A stretch of 64,000 nucleotides of DNA, from positions 62,001 through 126,000 of the forward strand of contig CAWIMW010000008.1 in the NCBI GenBank assembly GCA_963837365.1, written 5' to 3'. Source of the DNA: CAWBXL01 sp963837365. Its GTDB lineage: Bacteria; Acidobacteriota; Terriglobia; Terriglobales; Acidobacteriaceae. The notes beneath the pieces are model-generated. The model worked only from the letters and a program-made list of their open reading frames with translations, was not told where the DNA came from and ran no database searches. This document shows positions 1 to 9,756 of this stretch, piece by piece; positions within the stretch are counted from its first letter, which is position 1, and every line of letters starts with the position of its first letter. The translations under genes were made by a program, and so were the position numbers.

Positions 1-2
1 CC

Positions 3-842
3 ATGTATCTTTCACCCAGCACCGATTCCGCGCGTCTCGGAGATGTGGGGCGGGGGCGCGAAGTGGTCATTCTGGAGAAGAGTCCGGGATGGCTGCATGT
101 GCAGGCCAACGTCGCAACCAAACCCTATGAAGAACGCATCGTTTCGGGTTGGATTTTGGACAAGGGCATTGTGCTGCCAACCGATCCTGACGCGGCCAAG
201 ATCGTTTACGGCGAAGCAGTGGATTCCGAAGATCAAGCCAGCCGCCGGCGTGGGCGGCGTGGGGCCGATTTTGATGCCTTGCGGCTTTATTACCGCGTGT
301 ATGACATGTTCCCAACTTCTCCGCTCGCAGGGCAATCGCTGTATCGTGCCGCGGACATTCGCTGGCAACTGGAGAAAGCGGACATTATGACCAAGCCTTC
401 GGCCCGGGAGGAGGATGCGTATCTGCGCGGGGAAATCGATCCCGAGTGGATGAAGCTGGTGATGAAGAAGTTTCCGGGGACGAAATGGGCCGAGTTGGCT
501 GCTTTTACCGTTCTCGACAATAAGATGTGCGGGGAGTGGAAGGGTGAGTCGCGGTGCCCGGAGAAGGAGGCCGATATTTATGAGAAGTACGCCAACGATC
601 ATCCGCAATCTTCCAAGGCACCCGAAGCGCTGTATGACGCTGCCTGGCGCTATTCGGCGTTGATTCAGATTTACAAGTCCGAGGAGCAACCTAAGAAATC
701 TGACGAGGCCAGAACCAAGGCGTTGAACCTGGCCCAGAAGATCGCGGCGCAGTTTCCCGACTCAGACTGGGGGGCGCGGGCTTTGCGGCTGGTGTTTTTG
801 GTCCAGCAGGACGTACCTACGTACGGCAATGCTACCGAGTAG
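3..842 (+). CDS. SH3-like/TPR-type envelope protein, 5' end cut by window
   Basis: This protein of 279 visible residues starts with a bacterial SH3-like stretch (about residues 1-60, containing GREVVILEKSPGWLHVQ) and continues as a helical, tetratricopeptide-like region with A/Y-rich repeats (for example SSKAPEALYDAAWRYSALIQ), resembling the tol-pal/BamD style of periplasmic proteins. The frame is open up to the window edge, so the true start, and probably a signal peptide, lies upstream; the ATG at 3 is only the first visible Met. The stop TAG is at 840-842. No enzymatic motif is visible. A cell-wall or outer-membrane assembly role fits the domain pair and the neighbouring undecaprenyl-phosphate recycling gene, but is inference. 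Confidence 0.6.
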   Translation: MYLSPSTDSARLGDVGRGREVVILEKSPGWLHVQANVATKPYEERIVSGWILDKGIVLPTDPDAAKIVYGEAVDSEDQASRRRGRRGADFDALRLYYRVYDMFPTSPLAGQSLYRAADIRWQLEKADIMTKPSAREEDAYLRGEIDPEWMKLVMKKFPGTKWAELAAFTVLDNKMCGEWKGESRCPEKEADIYEKYANDHPQSSKAPEALYDAAWRYSALIQIYKSEEQPKKSDEARTKALNLAQKIAAQFPDSDWGARALRLVFLVQQDVPTYGNATE

Positions 843-947
843 CCGCTTGCACTTGGTAGTGACTCAATTTGAACTGAGCCATTACCTTACACTTCGGTTT
901 ATCGTTCTATTCATGTTGTCGTGTTAGCTTTTGATGGGCGCGGTTTG

Positions 948-983
948 CGGAGCTTTGCTCCGCGGCAGCCGAAGGCGGCTGCC
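948..983. repeat. paired GC-rich hairpins upstream of uppP
   Basis: Two perfect hairpins lie back to back: CGGAGC/GCTCCG with a TTT loop (948-962), and GGCAGCC/GGCTGCC with a GAAGGC loop (964-983). They resemble the REP-like intergenic hairpins common in Acidobacteriota genomes. A similar pair lies just downstream of the gene. They end about 14 bases before its Shine-Dalgarno and could also affect its translation. Confidence 0.6.
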
Positions 984-1005
984 ACCACATGAGTTTGGAG
1001 GGGGC

Positions 1006-1900
1006 TTGCACGACTATCTGCTGTCGGTGATTTTGGGGATCATTGAAGGGCTTACGGAATTCTTGCCAGTCAGTTCTACCGCTCATTTACGAATTTCTGA
1101 GGCGCTGCTGCACATCAGCCTGACCGATGGCTACTGGAAGATGTACAGCATTGTGATTCAGTTGGGCGCGATTTTGTGCCTGCCGGTCTATTTTCGGGGG
1201 AGAATTGCCAAGTTTGTTTCGACCTTTCCGCGTGGAGAGAGTGGAGACCGCACTGCGCTTACGCATCCTCTGGGATTGACCATGATTGCGTTTGTGATCA
1301 CAGCCATTCCCGCATTTTTTCTGAGCAAGATGATTGGCAAACATCTCGAGAGCCTGAGCATCATGGGAACATCATTGCTGGTGGGAGGAGTGGTGATGTG
1401 GATCGTGGACGCCATGAATGCGCGTGCGGAGGCAGCCGGGCCCGGGGTTTCCGTCAAGCCGCATTCATACCTGGAAGATGGAAACTATGAGCCTGGGGCA
1501 AGCGGTTTGGATCGGCGCTTGCCAGATTCTCTCGGCGGTGTTTCCCGGGACGTCACGGTCTATGGCGACCATTGCATCTGGACAGGTGGCGGGAATGTCA
1601 CGGGCGTCGGCGTTGGAGTTTTCTTTCTTTTTGTCCATTCCGACGATGGCGGCGGCAACCGGGTATGATCTGCTGAAGTCGGTCATGGGTAAGGGGGAGA
1701 ATCCTATTGGCGTGAGCCGGATTGATGGGCACGGGTGGGTGGTGTTGGCGATTGGATTTGTGGTTTCGTTTTTGGTGGCCTATGCGGCCGTGGCCTGGTT
1801 TATGGCTTGGGTGCGAAAACGGGGGTTTGTGCCGTTTGCGGTTTACCGGATGGTGGTGGGGGTTTTGGTGTTGGTGTATGCGGCGAAAATTGCCGGATAG
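1006..1900 (+). pseudogene. uppP: undecaprenyl-diphosphatase (UppP/BacA), broken by one frameshift
   Basis: The gene encodes the integral membrane phosphatase that recycles undecaprenyl pyrophosphate to the monophosphate carrier for peptidoglycan synthesis. The N-terminal half (frame of 1006) carries the family signature GIIEGLTEFLPVSSTAH. The C-terminal half, in the next frame, carries ILSAVFPGTSRSM, the second catalytic region, followed by hydrophobic segments. TTG at 1006 is preferred as start because GGAGG lies just upstream at 998-1002 and the family begins here; an in-frame ATG at 931 would add a non-homologous leader. The frames join near 1478-1485 (GATGGAAAC), where removing one base restores LED-ETMSLGQAVWIG. 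The lesion could be a sequencing indel or a real mutation; both halves are otherwise well conserved. Confidence 0.85.
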
Positions 1901-1908
1901 GTTGTACC

Positions 1909-1961
1909 GTCCCTTCGGGACTCGGTTTGTTTTTGGTTTCACCCGGCACTTCCGTGCCGGG
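1909..1961. repeat. two intergenic hairpins downstream of uppP
   Basis: GTCCC-TTC-GGGAC (1909-1921) and CCCGGCAC-TTCC-GTGCCGGG (1942-1961) are perfect stem-loops just after the uppP stop. No T-run follows either stem, so they look like REP-like repeats rather than intrinsic terminators. Confidence 0.6.
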
Positions 1962-2137
1962 CTCTCACGTTCCGCCGCTAACGCGGCTGTTTTTCACAAT
2001 TTCCAGAGCTGTTGCTATTCTCGAAAGCTTTGCATAGCTAACTCGATACTCCCGATTGAAGACGGCAGGGGTTTCTTGGCATAATTAAAAGGCTCTGGCG
2101 TAGTGGCGCCTGCGGGGATGGTGTCGCCTCAAAACGG

Positions 2138-4543
2138 GTGCAGGATACGCCTATGAATTATTTTTCACGGATTTTCGTTCCCACCAACAACCGGCGGCTC
2201 AATGAGCTGGTTGGGTTCCTGTTGTGCGTCTCCGCGCTCCTTCTTTTTCTCGCGCTGGCTTCGTATTCTCCGCTGGACCCTTCGTTTAATACCGAGTCAT
2301 TTCTGACCAGTTCGCGGACCGCGCGGAATTGGGTCGGAATTGTTGGCGGTTATGGCGCGGACATGGTTTTTCAGTTGTGGGGGCTCGGTGCATTCCTTTT
2401 GCCGGTGTTGATTGCGACTTTGGGTACGCGCTGGTTCCGGTCGCGAAAGATCACTTCTCCCATAGCCAAGACGCTAGGTGCTTGCTGGCTGATGATTTTT
2501 GTTCCGGCTATGTTTGCGTTGACGCCTGGTCATCTGCGCTGGCTGCATGTGATCCCGATTGAAGGGCTGGTGGGGCGTGTGGTTGGAGATTTTCTGATTC
2601 ACTACCTGAATATGGCGGGCGCCTATATTGTCTGCGCATCTGTGCTGGCGGTGGCCTTGTACCTTTGCACGACATTTTCTTTCGCGGCCCTACAGGTCTG
2701 GGCCCCTACACGGTTTGCCTTCGCGATCGCGCTGTGGGAACGCATCCAGGACTGGCGGTATGAGCGTGCGCGGCGGAAGATGCAGAAGGAAGTGGAGCAG
2801 CGCCGGGCGAACAAGCCGGTGGTTACCGCGCAGATGGTGCCCGCGCGTGCTTCTACACTGGCTTCGCAACCGTCGCAGAATTTGCGCGGCGTGGAGCCGG
2901 CGCGGACCGGGATTGAGCGGATGACCGCTCCGCTACCGATTGAACCAGCTACAGAAGAAGTTGTTGCTGAAGAACCTCAAAATCCGGACTCTGACGCGGG
3001 GGAGCCTGAGGTCACGGAGCGGGCAGACATAGGAGCTAAGCACAAGACCACCCTGCCCCGCATTGCTGGAGGCTACAAGCTACCTCCCAGCAGTCTGCTG
3101 CGGCGGGCGGATGAGCAACAGGCGGTAGATGCCGACGAACTGAAGCTGGTGGCGCAAGTGCTGGTGGAGAAGTACGCCGAGTTCGATGTACACGGACAGG
3201 TGACGCAGATCAACCCTGGCCCGGTCGTAACCACCTTCGAGTTGAAGCCGGAAGCAGGCATTAAGTACAGCAAGATCACCAATCTCACCGATGATCTTTG
3301 TCTGGCCCTGAAAGCTGAAAGCATTCTCATTGAGCGTATGCCGGGAAAATCCACGGTTGGCATTCAGGTGCCTAACCGGGAGCGGGAGATCATCTGGCTG
3401 CGGGAGAACATTGAATCGTCGGAGTTTATTGGCTCAAGATCCAAGCTGACTTTGGCATTGGGCAAGGACATCAATGGGCGGATCGTAACTGCCGATCTGT
3501 CTGGTATGCCTCATCTGCTGATTGCTGGATCAACCGGCGCGGGCAAGAGCGTGGCCATCAACGCCATGATCATGTCCATTTTGTATAAGGCTACGCCCGA
3601 TCAGGTGCGATTGATTCTGGTGGATCCCAAGCGGCTGGAACTGGGTAACTATGAAGGCGTGCCGCATTTGTTTACGCCGATCATTACTGAGCCCAAGTTG
3701 GCCGCTAATGCCTTGCGCAATGCGGTGCGGGAAATGGAACGCCGGCTGAAGCTTTTGGCGGCAAAAGGGGTGCGCAATATTGACCAGTACAACCGGCTGT
3801 TTGATCAGGTTGGAACGCCCAGCTTGTTTGGCGATGACGAGGAAGACAAGCCGATTCCCTACATCGTCATCATTATCGATGAATTAGCGGACCTGATGAT
3901 GCTGGATTCGGGCAACGTAGAAGAGTCGGTAACGCGGTTAGCGCAGATGGCGCGCGCGGTGGGTATCCACTTGGTGCTCGCCACGCAGCGGCCTTCGGTG
4001 GATGTGATCACTGGCTTAATCAAAGCCAACTTCCCTGCCCGCATTTCGTTCCGCGTAGCTACCAAAGTCGATTCGCGCACCATTCTTGACGCCAACGGCG
4101 CGGAGGCCCTGCTGGGGCGCGGCGACATGCTCTATCTGCCTTCCGGGTCGGCGCGGGTACACCGCCTGCATGCGCCGTTTGTTACGGAATCCGAAATATC
4201 GGCGGTGGTGGAGTTCTGGCGTTCGCAGGGTACCGCACAATATGAAGAGAAATTCCTGCAAGCTCCAAAGATTGCCGGGGAAGAGGGTGGAGCAGGAGCC
4301 GATGAAGACGGCGAGACGGAACACGATCCTTTGTATGAGGATGCGGTTCGCCTGGTAATTGAGTTTGGCAAAGCCTCTACTTCCCTGCTCCAGAGACGCT
4401 TGCGGATTGGTTATGGACGAGCGGCGCATCTGATTGACCTGATGGAGCGCGATGGTATTGTTGGCGCCGCAGACGGGCCTAAACCGCGGGAAGTGCTGAA
4501 GCGTCCGGACTGGATTTCAGAAGTAGAAGAATCTCTCCGTTAG
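2138..4543 (+). CDS. ftsK: DNA translocase FtsK/SpoIIIE
   Basis: This 801-residue septal DNA pump moves and resolves chromosomes during division. The N-terminal 190 residues hold about four transmembrane helices. A charged, Pro/Glu-rich linker follows (about 210-310), then the alpha/beta motor with Walker A GSTGAGKS at about 464-471 and Walker B IIIDELADLMM. The C-terminal gamma winged helix (LLQRRLRIGYGRAAHLIDLME) binds polar DNA guide sequences. The linker is short compared with E. coli FtsK, as is usual outside Gammaproteobacteria. The frame opens with GTG at 2138, but the ATG at 2153, preceded by AGGAT, is an equally good start. An intrinsic terminator follows the stop. Confidence 0.95.
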   Translation: MQDTPMNYFSRIFVPTNNRRLNELVGFLLCVSALLLFLALASYSPLDPSFNTESFLTSSRTARNWVGIVGGYGADMVFQLWGLGAFLLPVLIATLGTRWFRSRKITSPIAKTLGACWLMIFVPAMFALTPGHLRWLHVIPIEGLVGRVVGDFLIHYLNMAGAYIVCASVLAVALYLCTTFSFAALQVWAPTRFAFAIALWERIQDWRYERARRKMQKEVEQRRANKPVVTAQMVPARASTLASQPSQNLRGVEPARTGIERMTAPLPIEPATEEVVAEEPQNPDSDAGEPEVTERADIGAKHKTTLPRIAGGYKLPPSSLLRRADEQQAVDADELKLVAQVLVEKYAEFDVHGQVTQINPGPVVTTFELKPEAGIKYSKITNLTDDLCLALKAESILIERMPGKSTVGIQVPNREREIIWLRENIESSEFIGSRSKLTLALGKDINGRIVTADLSGMPHLLIAGSTGAGKSVAINAMIMSILYKATPDQVRLILVDPKRLELGNYEGVPHLFTPIITEPKLAANALRNAVREMERRLKLLAAKGVRNIDQYNRLFDQVGTPSLFGDDEEDKPIPYIVIIIDELADLMMLDSGNVEESVTRLAQMARAVGIHLVLATQRPSVDVITGLIKANFPARISFRVATKVDSRTILDANGAEALLGRGDMLYLPSGSARVHRLHAPFVTESEISAVVEFWRSQGTAQYEEKFLQAPKIAGEEGGAGADEDGETEHDPLYEDAVRLVIEFGKASTSLLQRRLRIGYGRAAHLIDLMERDGIVGAADGPKPREVLKRPDWISEVEESLR

Positions 4544-4603
4544 CGATTCGGGACGACCGGTTTCGGGCATGAATCCTCTCTCCCGTGAGAGATCTACCCG
4601 AAA

Positions 4604-4630
4604 AAAGGGCGGCTGTCGCGGCCGCCCTTT
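4604..4630. terminator. intrinsic terminator, probably bidirectional
   Basis: The ten-base stem AAAGGGCGGC/GCCGCCCTTT with a TGTCGCG loop is followed on the plus strand by TTATTTTTTC and preceded by a run of A. It can therefore serve both ftsK (plus) and the convergent outer-membrane gene (minus). Confidence 0.85.
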
Positions 4631-4646
4631 TATTTTTTCTACACAA

Positions 4647-5159
4647 TTAGAAGCGCAGAATTACGCCCGCCGAGTAGCGGATGTTGTTGTTGGAAGAGCC
4701 CCCGTTGGAACGCAATGACATCCAGTCGAACTGGCCTACGCGGATGGCCAGCTTGTCAGACATTCTGGCGTCTACTCCCCCACCAATCTGCATGGCAAAA
4801 CCGTTGGCGGATGCGGACAGGCCAAGCGCGTCAACCGAAGTGTGGAAGCCGCCAAAGAGCGCGTGTGCAAACGGAATGAACGGCGCGTCCTTGCGCCCTG
4901 AGATGGTCGGACCGAAGGTATAAGTCAACGTTTTGGTGCTGGCCCCACCTTGGCTCTTGTAGGCACCGCTGAAGTCGGCAGTCACACCAAGATTTTCTGT
5001 GAAGTTGGCGGTCAGAGCACCATTCCAACCATTGAGATTGAGTCCCTCCAGCCGAGTGTACTGATAGCCTCCGAACACTTCTGTTTTAGGAGTTTCGGCC
5101 ACCGCAGACAGGGATAAGAACAAGCAGGCAGTAAGCATAACCAAGCTACGTAGTTTCAT
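4647..5159 (-). CDS. outer-membrane beta-barrel protein (OmpA-like porin fold)
   Basis: This 170-residue protein has a clear Sec signal peptide (MKLRSLVMLTACLFLSLSAVA, cleaved near residue 21). The rest consists of alternating amphipathic strands with Gly/aromatic turns and ends in ILRF, the C-terminal aromatic residue expected of BAM-assembled barrels. The length suits a small eight-stranded barrel. It matches the paralogue directly upstream (5208-5696) in plan, spacing of motifs (YGAxLT/GAFTGN region, GGGVD, IRYSAGVILRF) and terminal residues, so the pair looks like a tandem duplication. Function is unknown beyond structural or porin-like. The ATG at 5159 is preceded by a GGAGGA-type ribosome-binding site on the minus strand. 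Confidence 0.75.
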   Translation of the reverse strand: MKLRSLVMLTACLFLSLSAVAETPKTEVFGGYQYTRLEGLNLNGWNGALTANFTENLGVTADFSGAYKSQGGASTKTLTYTFGPTISGRKDAPFIPFAHALFGGFHTSVDALGLSASANGFAMQIGGGVDARMSDKLAIRVGQFDWMSLRSNGGSSNNNIRYSAGVILRF

Positions 5160-5207
5160 TTTTCCTCCAAAGGATTCCGGACTTTATTCGGGCAGGTGTT
5201 GGTATGA

Positions 5208-5696
5208 CTAGAAGCGAATCACGATTCCAGCCGAGCCACGAAAGTTTTTGTTGCTCTGGTTGGTGAAGTTTGAGAAGCGGGTGGCCACCCAATCGGCTTG
5301 GATTAGGCGGAATGCGAAAACCCCACCGCCGACGTCAACTCCACCGCCAACCATGCCGACTAAACCGTTAGCGCTAACACCCCCGCTTGACGAACGCGCA
5401 CCGCCGATCAAGCCGTGAACGAATGGCTTAATCAAAGGCAGGTTGACCCTTAACTCAGGGCCGACAGCGATGGTGTGAAACTTAAGTCCAGAGTGATACG
5501 AGCCACTGCCGTCTACGGTGATTCCCAGCCATCCTTTGACATTGCCGGTGAAAGCCCCGTTCCATCCTTCCATGTTGAAGTTTGGATCAAGGTGGAGATA
5601 TTGCCCGCCGCCGTAGATCTCAACGCGAGAGGCGCCTGCGGACGCCAATCCGGTGAACAGGCACAGAAAAAAGGCTAGGCTGAACAACTTGCGCAT
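5208..5696 (-). CDS. outer-membrane beta-barrel protein, tandem paralogue
   Basis: About 162 residues starting with the signal peptide MRKLFSLAFFLCLFTGLASA, followed by Gly-rich amphipathic strands and the C-terminal IVIRF. The start at 5696 is chosen over the longer frame to 5789 because the signal peptide begins there and GAGGAG precedes it at good spacing. It shares the YGGGQYLHL / GWNGAFTGN / GGGVDV / GSAGIVIRF layout with the gene 48 bases downstream. The two are likely co-transcribed small eight-stranded barrels of the OmpA/OmpW-like superfamily. No ligand can be inferred. Confidence 0.75.
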   Translation of the reverse strand: MRKLFSLAFFLCLFTGLASAGASRVEIYGGGQYLHLDPNFNMEGWNGAFTGNVKGWLGITVDGSGSYHSGLKFHTIAVGPELRVNLPLIKPFVHGLIGGARSSSGGVSANGLVGMVGGGVDVGGGVFAFRLIQADWVATRFSNFTNQSNKNFRGSAGIVIRF

Positions 5697-5859
5697 ATCA
5701 ACTCTCCTCGGGGACAGGACTATCTGGGTGCTATTGGAAATGAGCAGCGAGATCACGGCAAGTGACGGAAGGGAAAGGCCAAAAGCCACGTCTCAGTTTG
5801 AGATGCAAGACTAAAGTGTTTCCGCGTTCTTTTCTCAGTTGGGTGTAGAATCGCGCGAC

Positions 5860-5893
5860 TTCGTTGTGTGGTCTTGTTCGTTGTGTGGTCTTG
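5860..5893 (+). repeat. perfect 17-bp tandem duplication
   Basis: TTCGTTGTGTGGTCTTG occurs twice head to tail (5860-5876 and 5877-5893), ending 18 bases before the start of the DUF2339 gene. It lies in the leader or promoter region and could be a replication-slippage duplication. Confidence 0.85.
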
Positions 5894-5911
5894 GCCGAGG
5901 GCCAGAAGGAT

Positions 5912-8900
5912 ATGGACGGTTTTGGTTTTCTTCTAGTCGGCGTCTTCATTCTGCTGGTGATGATCCTGGTGGATCGTTCCAAGCGGAACAAAGAGCGGGC
6001 TGAAGACCGGCAACTAATCCGCGACCTGACCACCCGCATTTACTTCCTGGAAGAATCGGTTACTAAACTCAAGCGCGAGGCGGATGCGGTCAAGGAACAG
6101 GTTACAGGAGCAGAGACTGAAGCCAAGACTGTAAGCCCACCAAAACCAAGTGCGCCGGTCCATTCCAGTTTCACTCCCACACCAGCACCAAAAGCACCGG
6201 AAGAAGTTGCAACCGCGTGGGTCAAGGCCACACCGCCACAGGCATCGTTGAAGGCACCCGCGACTGCTCCGCCGCCGCCGGTGAAACCCGTTACCCCACC
6301 GACTGTTCCTGCGATGCAGAAGCCGGTAGTTCCACCTCCGGTTGCGGTTCCAGTACATCCGCCTGCGTCCCTGACGCCTGTCGCTCCTGCTCCACGGTTT
6401 GAAAGCGTACTGAAAGAACCGGCCGTGCCGTTTTCCGACGCGGCTCAAATCTGCGCTTGATATCGAGGAAGTACTCGGCACCGATTGGCTGAACAAACTG
6501 GGGATCGGAATTCTAGTGCTGGGCATCGCGTTTTTCCTCGCTTATAAACTTCCAACGCTTTCGCCGCTCGGCAAAGTGTTGGTGGGATATGCGACTAGCG
6601 GAGCCATACTCGGCGGTGGGATTTGGTTGGAGCGCAAAGACCGTTATCGCATTCTGGCGCGCGCTGGAGTGGGTGGTGGCTGGGCGCTGCTGTTCTTCAC
6701 CACGTACGCGTTGTATCACGTGCCCGCGGCGCAAGTGCTGCGGTCTCAAACCGTGGATTTGGTTCTCCTGCTGATTGTGGCAGCCGTGATGGTCTGGCAT
6801 ACGTTGCACTACCGGTCACAAGTGGTCACCGGATTGGCGTATCTGCTGGGCTTTCTTACCGTCTCCATCAGCCATTCCAATGTGTACAGCCTGACTGCGG
6901 GCGGATTGCTGGCAGCGGGGCTGGTGGTGATTGTCGGGCGATACCAGTGGTACGAGCTGGAAGTCTTCGGCATCCTGGCGAGTTATTTGAATCACTACTT
7001 TTGGCTGCGACCGATCATCGAGCCGATGCAGGGGCAGCATCTTCCCTTTCCTGAATTTCCTGCGAGCGCTGGCGTACTGGTGCTGTATTGGCTGATTTTC
7101 CGGACGTCGTATGTGTGGCGAGCCTTCGCACCAGGCCAAGGAGCGGATTTCTACCGTTTCTGCTCTGCTCAATCCCGCTTTATTGCTGACTCTGCTTAAG
7201 TATCAGTCGGTGCACAAAGAATGGGCGTTCTGGGGGCTGCTGGCGATTGGTGCGATTGAGACTCTTTTGGGGCAATTGCCCATTACGCGACGGCGCAGGA
7301 CTGCGGTGATCGTGCTTTCCACGCTGGGCGTGGTGTTGCTGATTGCGGCATTTCCCTTCCGCTATTCCGGGGACGAACCTGTCGGTCTTGTGGCTGGTGG
7401 AAGCTGAGGCGCTGTTGCTGATTGGGGTTTGGACGGCAGGAGATTGTGTTTCGACGGCTGGGTTTGTTGGCCGCTCTGCTGGTTGCCGGACACATGGTGG
7501 TGGTGGACGCTTATGCCGTCTACTGCATCCGCGCTGAGAGAGTCGCGGGACCGGCAATTTTGCGCTGGCAGTTGTTTTTGCCGTGGCGGCGATTTTGTTT
7601 TACGGGAATGCTCACTGGGTATCACGGCGATGGGCCGGATTTATTCGTCCGGCAATTTGACCGCTTGCTCTTGCAAAGATTGTCTTACGTGGCAGCGCTG
7701 ATGGTATTCATTGCAGCGTGGCTGGCGTTCCCTGAAGCATGGACGGCGGTGGCATGGTGCGCACTGGCGGCCGCGCTGGCTTGGGCTGGACGGCGATTTC
7801 GATCGGCGAGCTCTTTTATCAGGCCAACGTGTTGTCGGCGGCGGCCATTGGGCGTGTGCTGGTCATCAATCTTAATGAAACTGCGAGCTATGGCCAATTC
7901 AGTTTGCGGTTGGTGACCGTTGCTTTGGTGGCGGTATTGCTTTACCTGACTGCTCACTGGAGTTGGGAAACTGGAAGCCAGCACAGCCTTCGCTTTGGCG
8001 AAGAGTGGCGAATGCCGGGTATACGTGGACGGCATCATTTCTTCTGGCTTTGTTGGCATGGTACGAACTGCATGAGCACCACGCCGCCGTCGTAGCAGTG
8101 ATTTGGACGTTGGCGGACTGGTGCTGGCATGGATTGGACGAAAACTTGTCAAGCAAGACCTGACCTATCAGGCCAACGCGGTTGCTGCTGTCGCCGTGGT
8201 TCGCGTGTGGTTGGTGAACTATGACGCAGCCGAGATCTACCACCATCTGAGCTTGCGCCTGATTACGGTAACCGCGGTTGCGGTGCTGCTGTATGTGAGT
8301 TCCCGATGGAGTTGGGCAGAACGAGCAAATGCGGTTACACAGCGACGCTGGGTGGCAGATATCTACACCTGGGCAGGATCAATCCTTCTAGCGGTCCTTG
8401 CGTGGTATGAGGTGCAGTTCGCCGCGGTGGCCGTGGTTTGGGCGCTGGGCGGACTGGTACTGGCGCTGCTTGGGCGATGGCTGGCCAATCGTGATCTGAC
8501 GTATCAAGCAAATCTGCTGGCCTTGCGGCGTTCATTCGGAGCTATCTTCGTCAACTACCAAGCCACGGATTTATTTCATGGCTTCACTGAGCGACTGATC
8601 AGCGTGACCTTGACCGCAGTCTTGCTCTATGTGACTGCGCGTTGGAGTTGGGAGGAAGAATCGGGCGAGCGCGAGTTTATTGCCGGCTCTTATTCATTTC
8701 CCTTTAGCCACGTGGTAAGCGGGGCCTACATCTGGGCGGGATCGTTCTTAGTTTCGCTGCTTGCCTGGTATGAACTGCGTCCGGTAAGCGTGGCGGTGGC
8801 ATGGATGGTGGGCGGACTGGTGCTGCTGGAGTTGGGATTAGTCCGCAAATCGCTTTCCCTGCGCGGTCAGGCTTATGTCGCCCTGATTTCCGCGTTCATG

Positions 8901-9756
8901 CGGATCTTCTTTGTGAATTTGAATGCTTCGGGGCGAAGGAATTAGTCCACGACTCTACACGGTTGTGCCAATTGCTTTGGCATTGTTCTATACCTACTGG
9001 AGATTGCTGGATTACCAGCCGCAGTTGCTGCACTGGAGAACGACGGATACAAATCGCCGAGTTCTTCTGCTGGCTGGGTACAGTCTCGCTTGTGGCGCTT
9101 TTGCGGTTTGAACTTCAAGCCCGACTGGGTAGCTACGGGATGGGCAGCACTTGCATTCATTCTGCTCGCGGTTGCATGGCTGGCCAAGCGCACATTCCTG
9201 CATCAGGCGTTGTTACTGAGTTTGGGCATTCTGTTCCGTACTGTGCTGCATAATTTTTATCAGCGCTCGTATTTTCCGCCCATCAATTTCTGGCAGAGCC
9301 GCTGGGTGCTGGTTGGATCTACCGTGGCTTTGATGTTCCTGGGATTACCCTTCCTGTTCCGGTTGAGAAAGAAGGAAGCGTGGCGAAGCAGCCTCCGGGA
9401 TGATCCGGCGGGCGTTTGCCATCTTCGACCGGCACCCCGAACAGGTGTTCTTTTTTATCGCTGTCGGTCTGTTGACCACCATGCTGGCGTTGGAGATGCG
9501 CCATGGAATGGTGACACTGGCCTGGGGACTCGAAGGGTTGGCGATCTTTCTGCTGGCACTTCTGGCGGGAGAGCGCAGTTTCCGCCTGACAGGTTTGGGG
9601 TTGCTTCTGCTATGTGCAGCGAAGGTTTTATTCAAGGACGTGTGGCTACTCCAGCCCGGAGATCGCTACGTGACCTTCATTGTTCTGGGAGCGGCAATTT
9701 TGCTGGTTTCATTTCTCTACACCCGTTACCGGGAAAAGATTCTTCATTATCTATGA
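5912..9756 (+). pseudogene. DUF2339 multi-pass membrane protein, at least nine frameshifts
   Basis: Translating across frames gives a protein of about 1,280 residues. It has an N-terminal membrane anchor (GFGFLLVGVFILLVMILVD), a short coiled coil, a Pro/Ala-rich linker (about 6130-6420) and then some thirty hydrophobic helices characteristic of DUF2339. ATG 5912 is chosen because AGAAGGAT precedes it. The open stretches change frame near 6440, 7130, 7380, 7440, 7560, 7620, 7800, 8000-8100, 8930, 9100 and 9395, yet between the breaks the residues stay DUF2339-like and free of stops. The middle contains internal repeats of about 340-350 bases (see findings). The stop TGA overlaps the ATG of the downstream M48 peptidase (ATGA at 9753-9756). 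Function is unknown; members are usually large envelope proteins. Indel artefact is at least as likely as true decay. Confidence 0.7.

Noticed and set aside
5912..9756. Programmed frameshifting in the DUF2339 gene
   Set aside because: Nine or more frame changes in both directions without shared slippery sites are not a plausible programmed mechanism.
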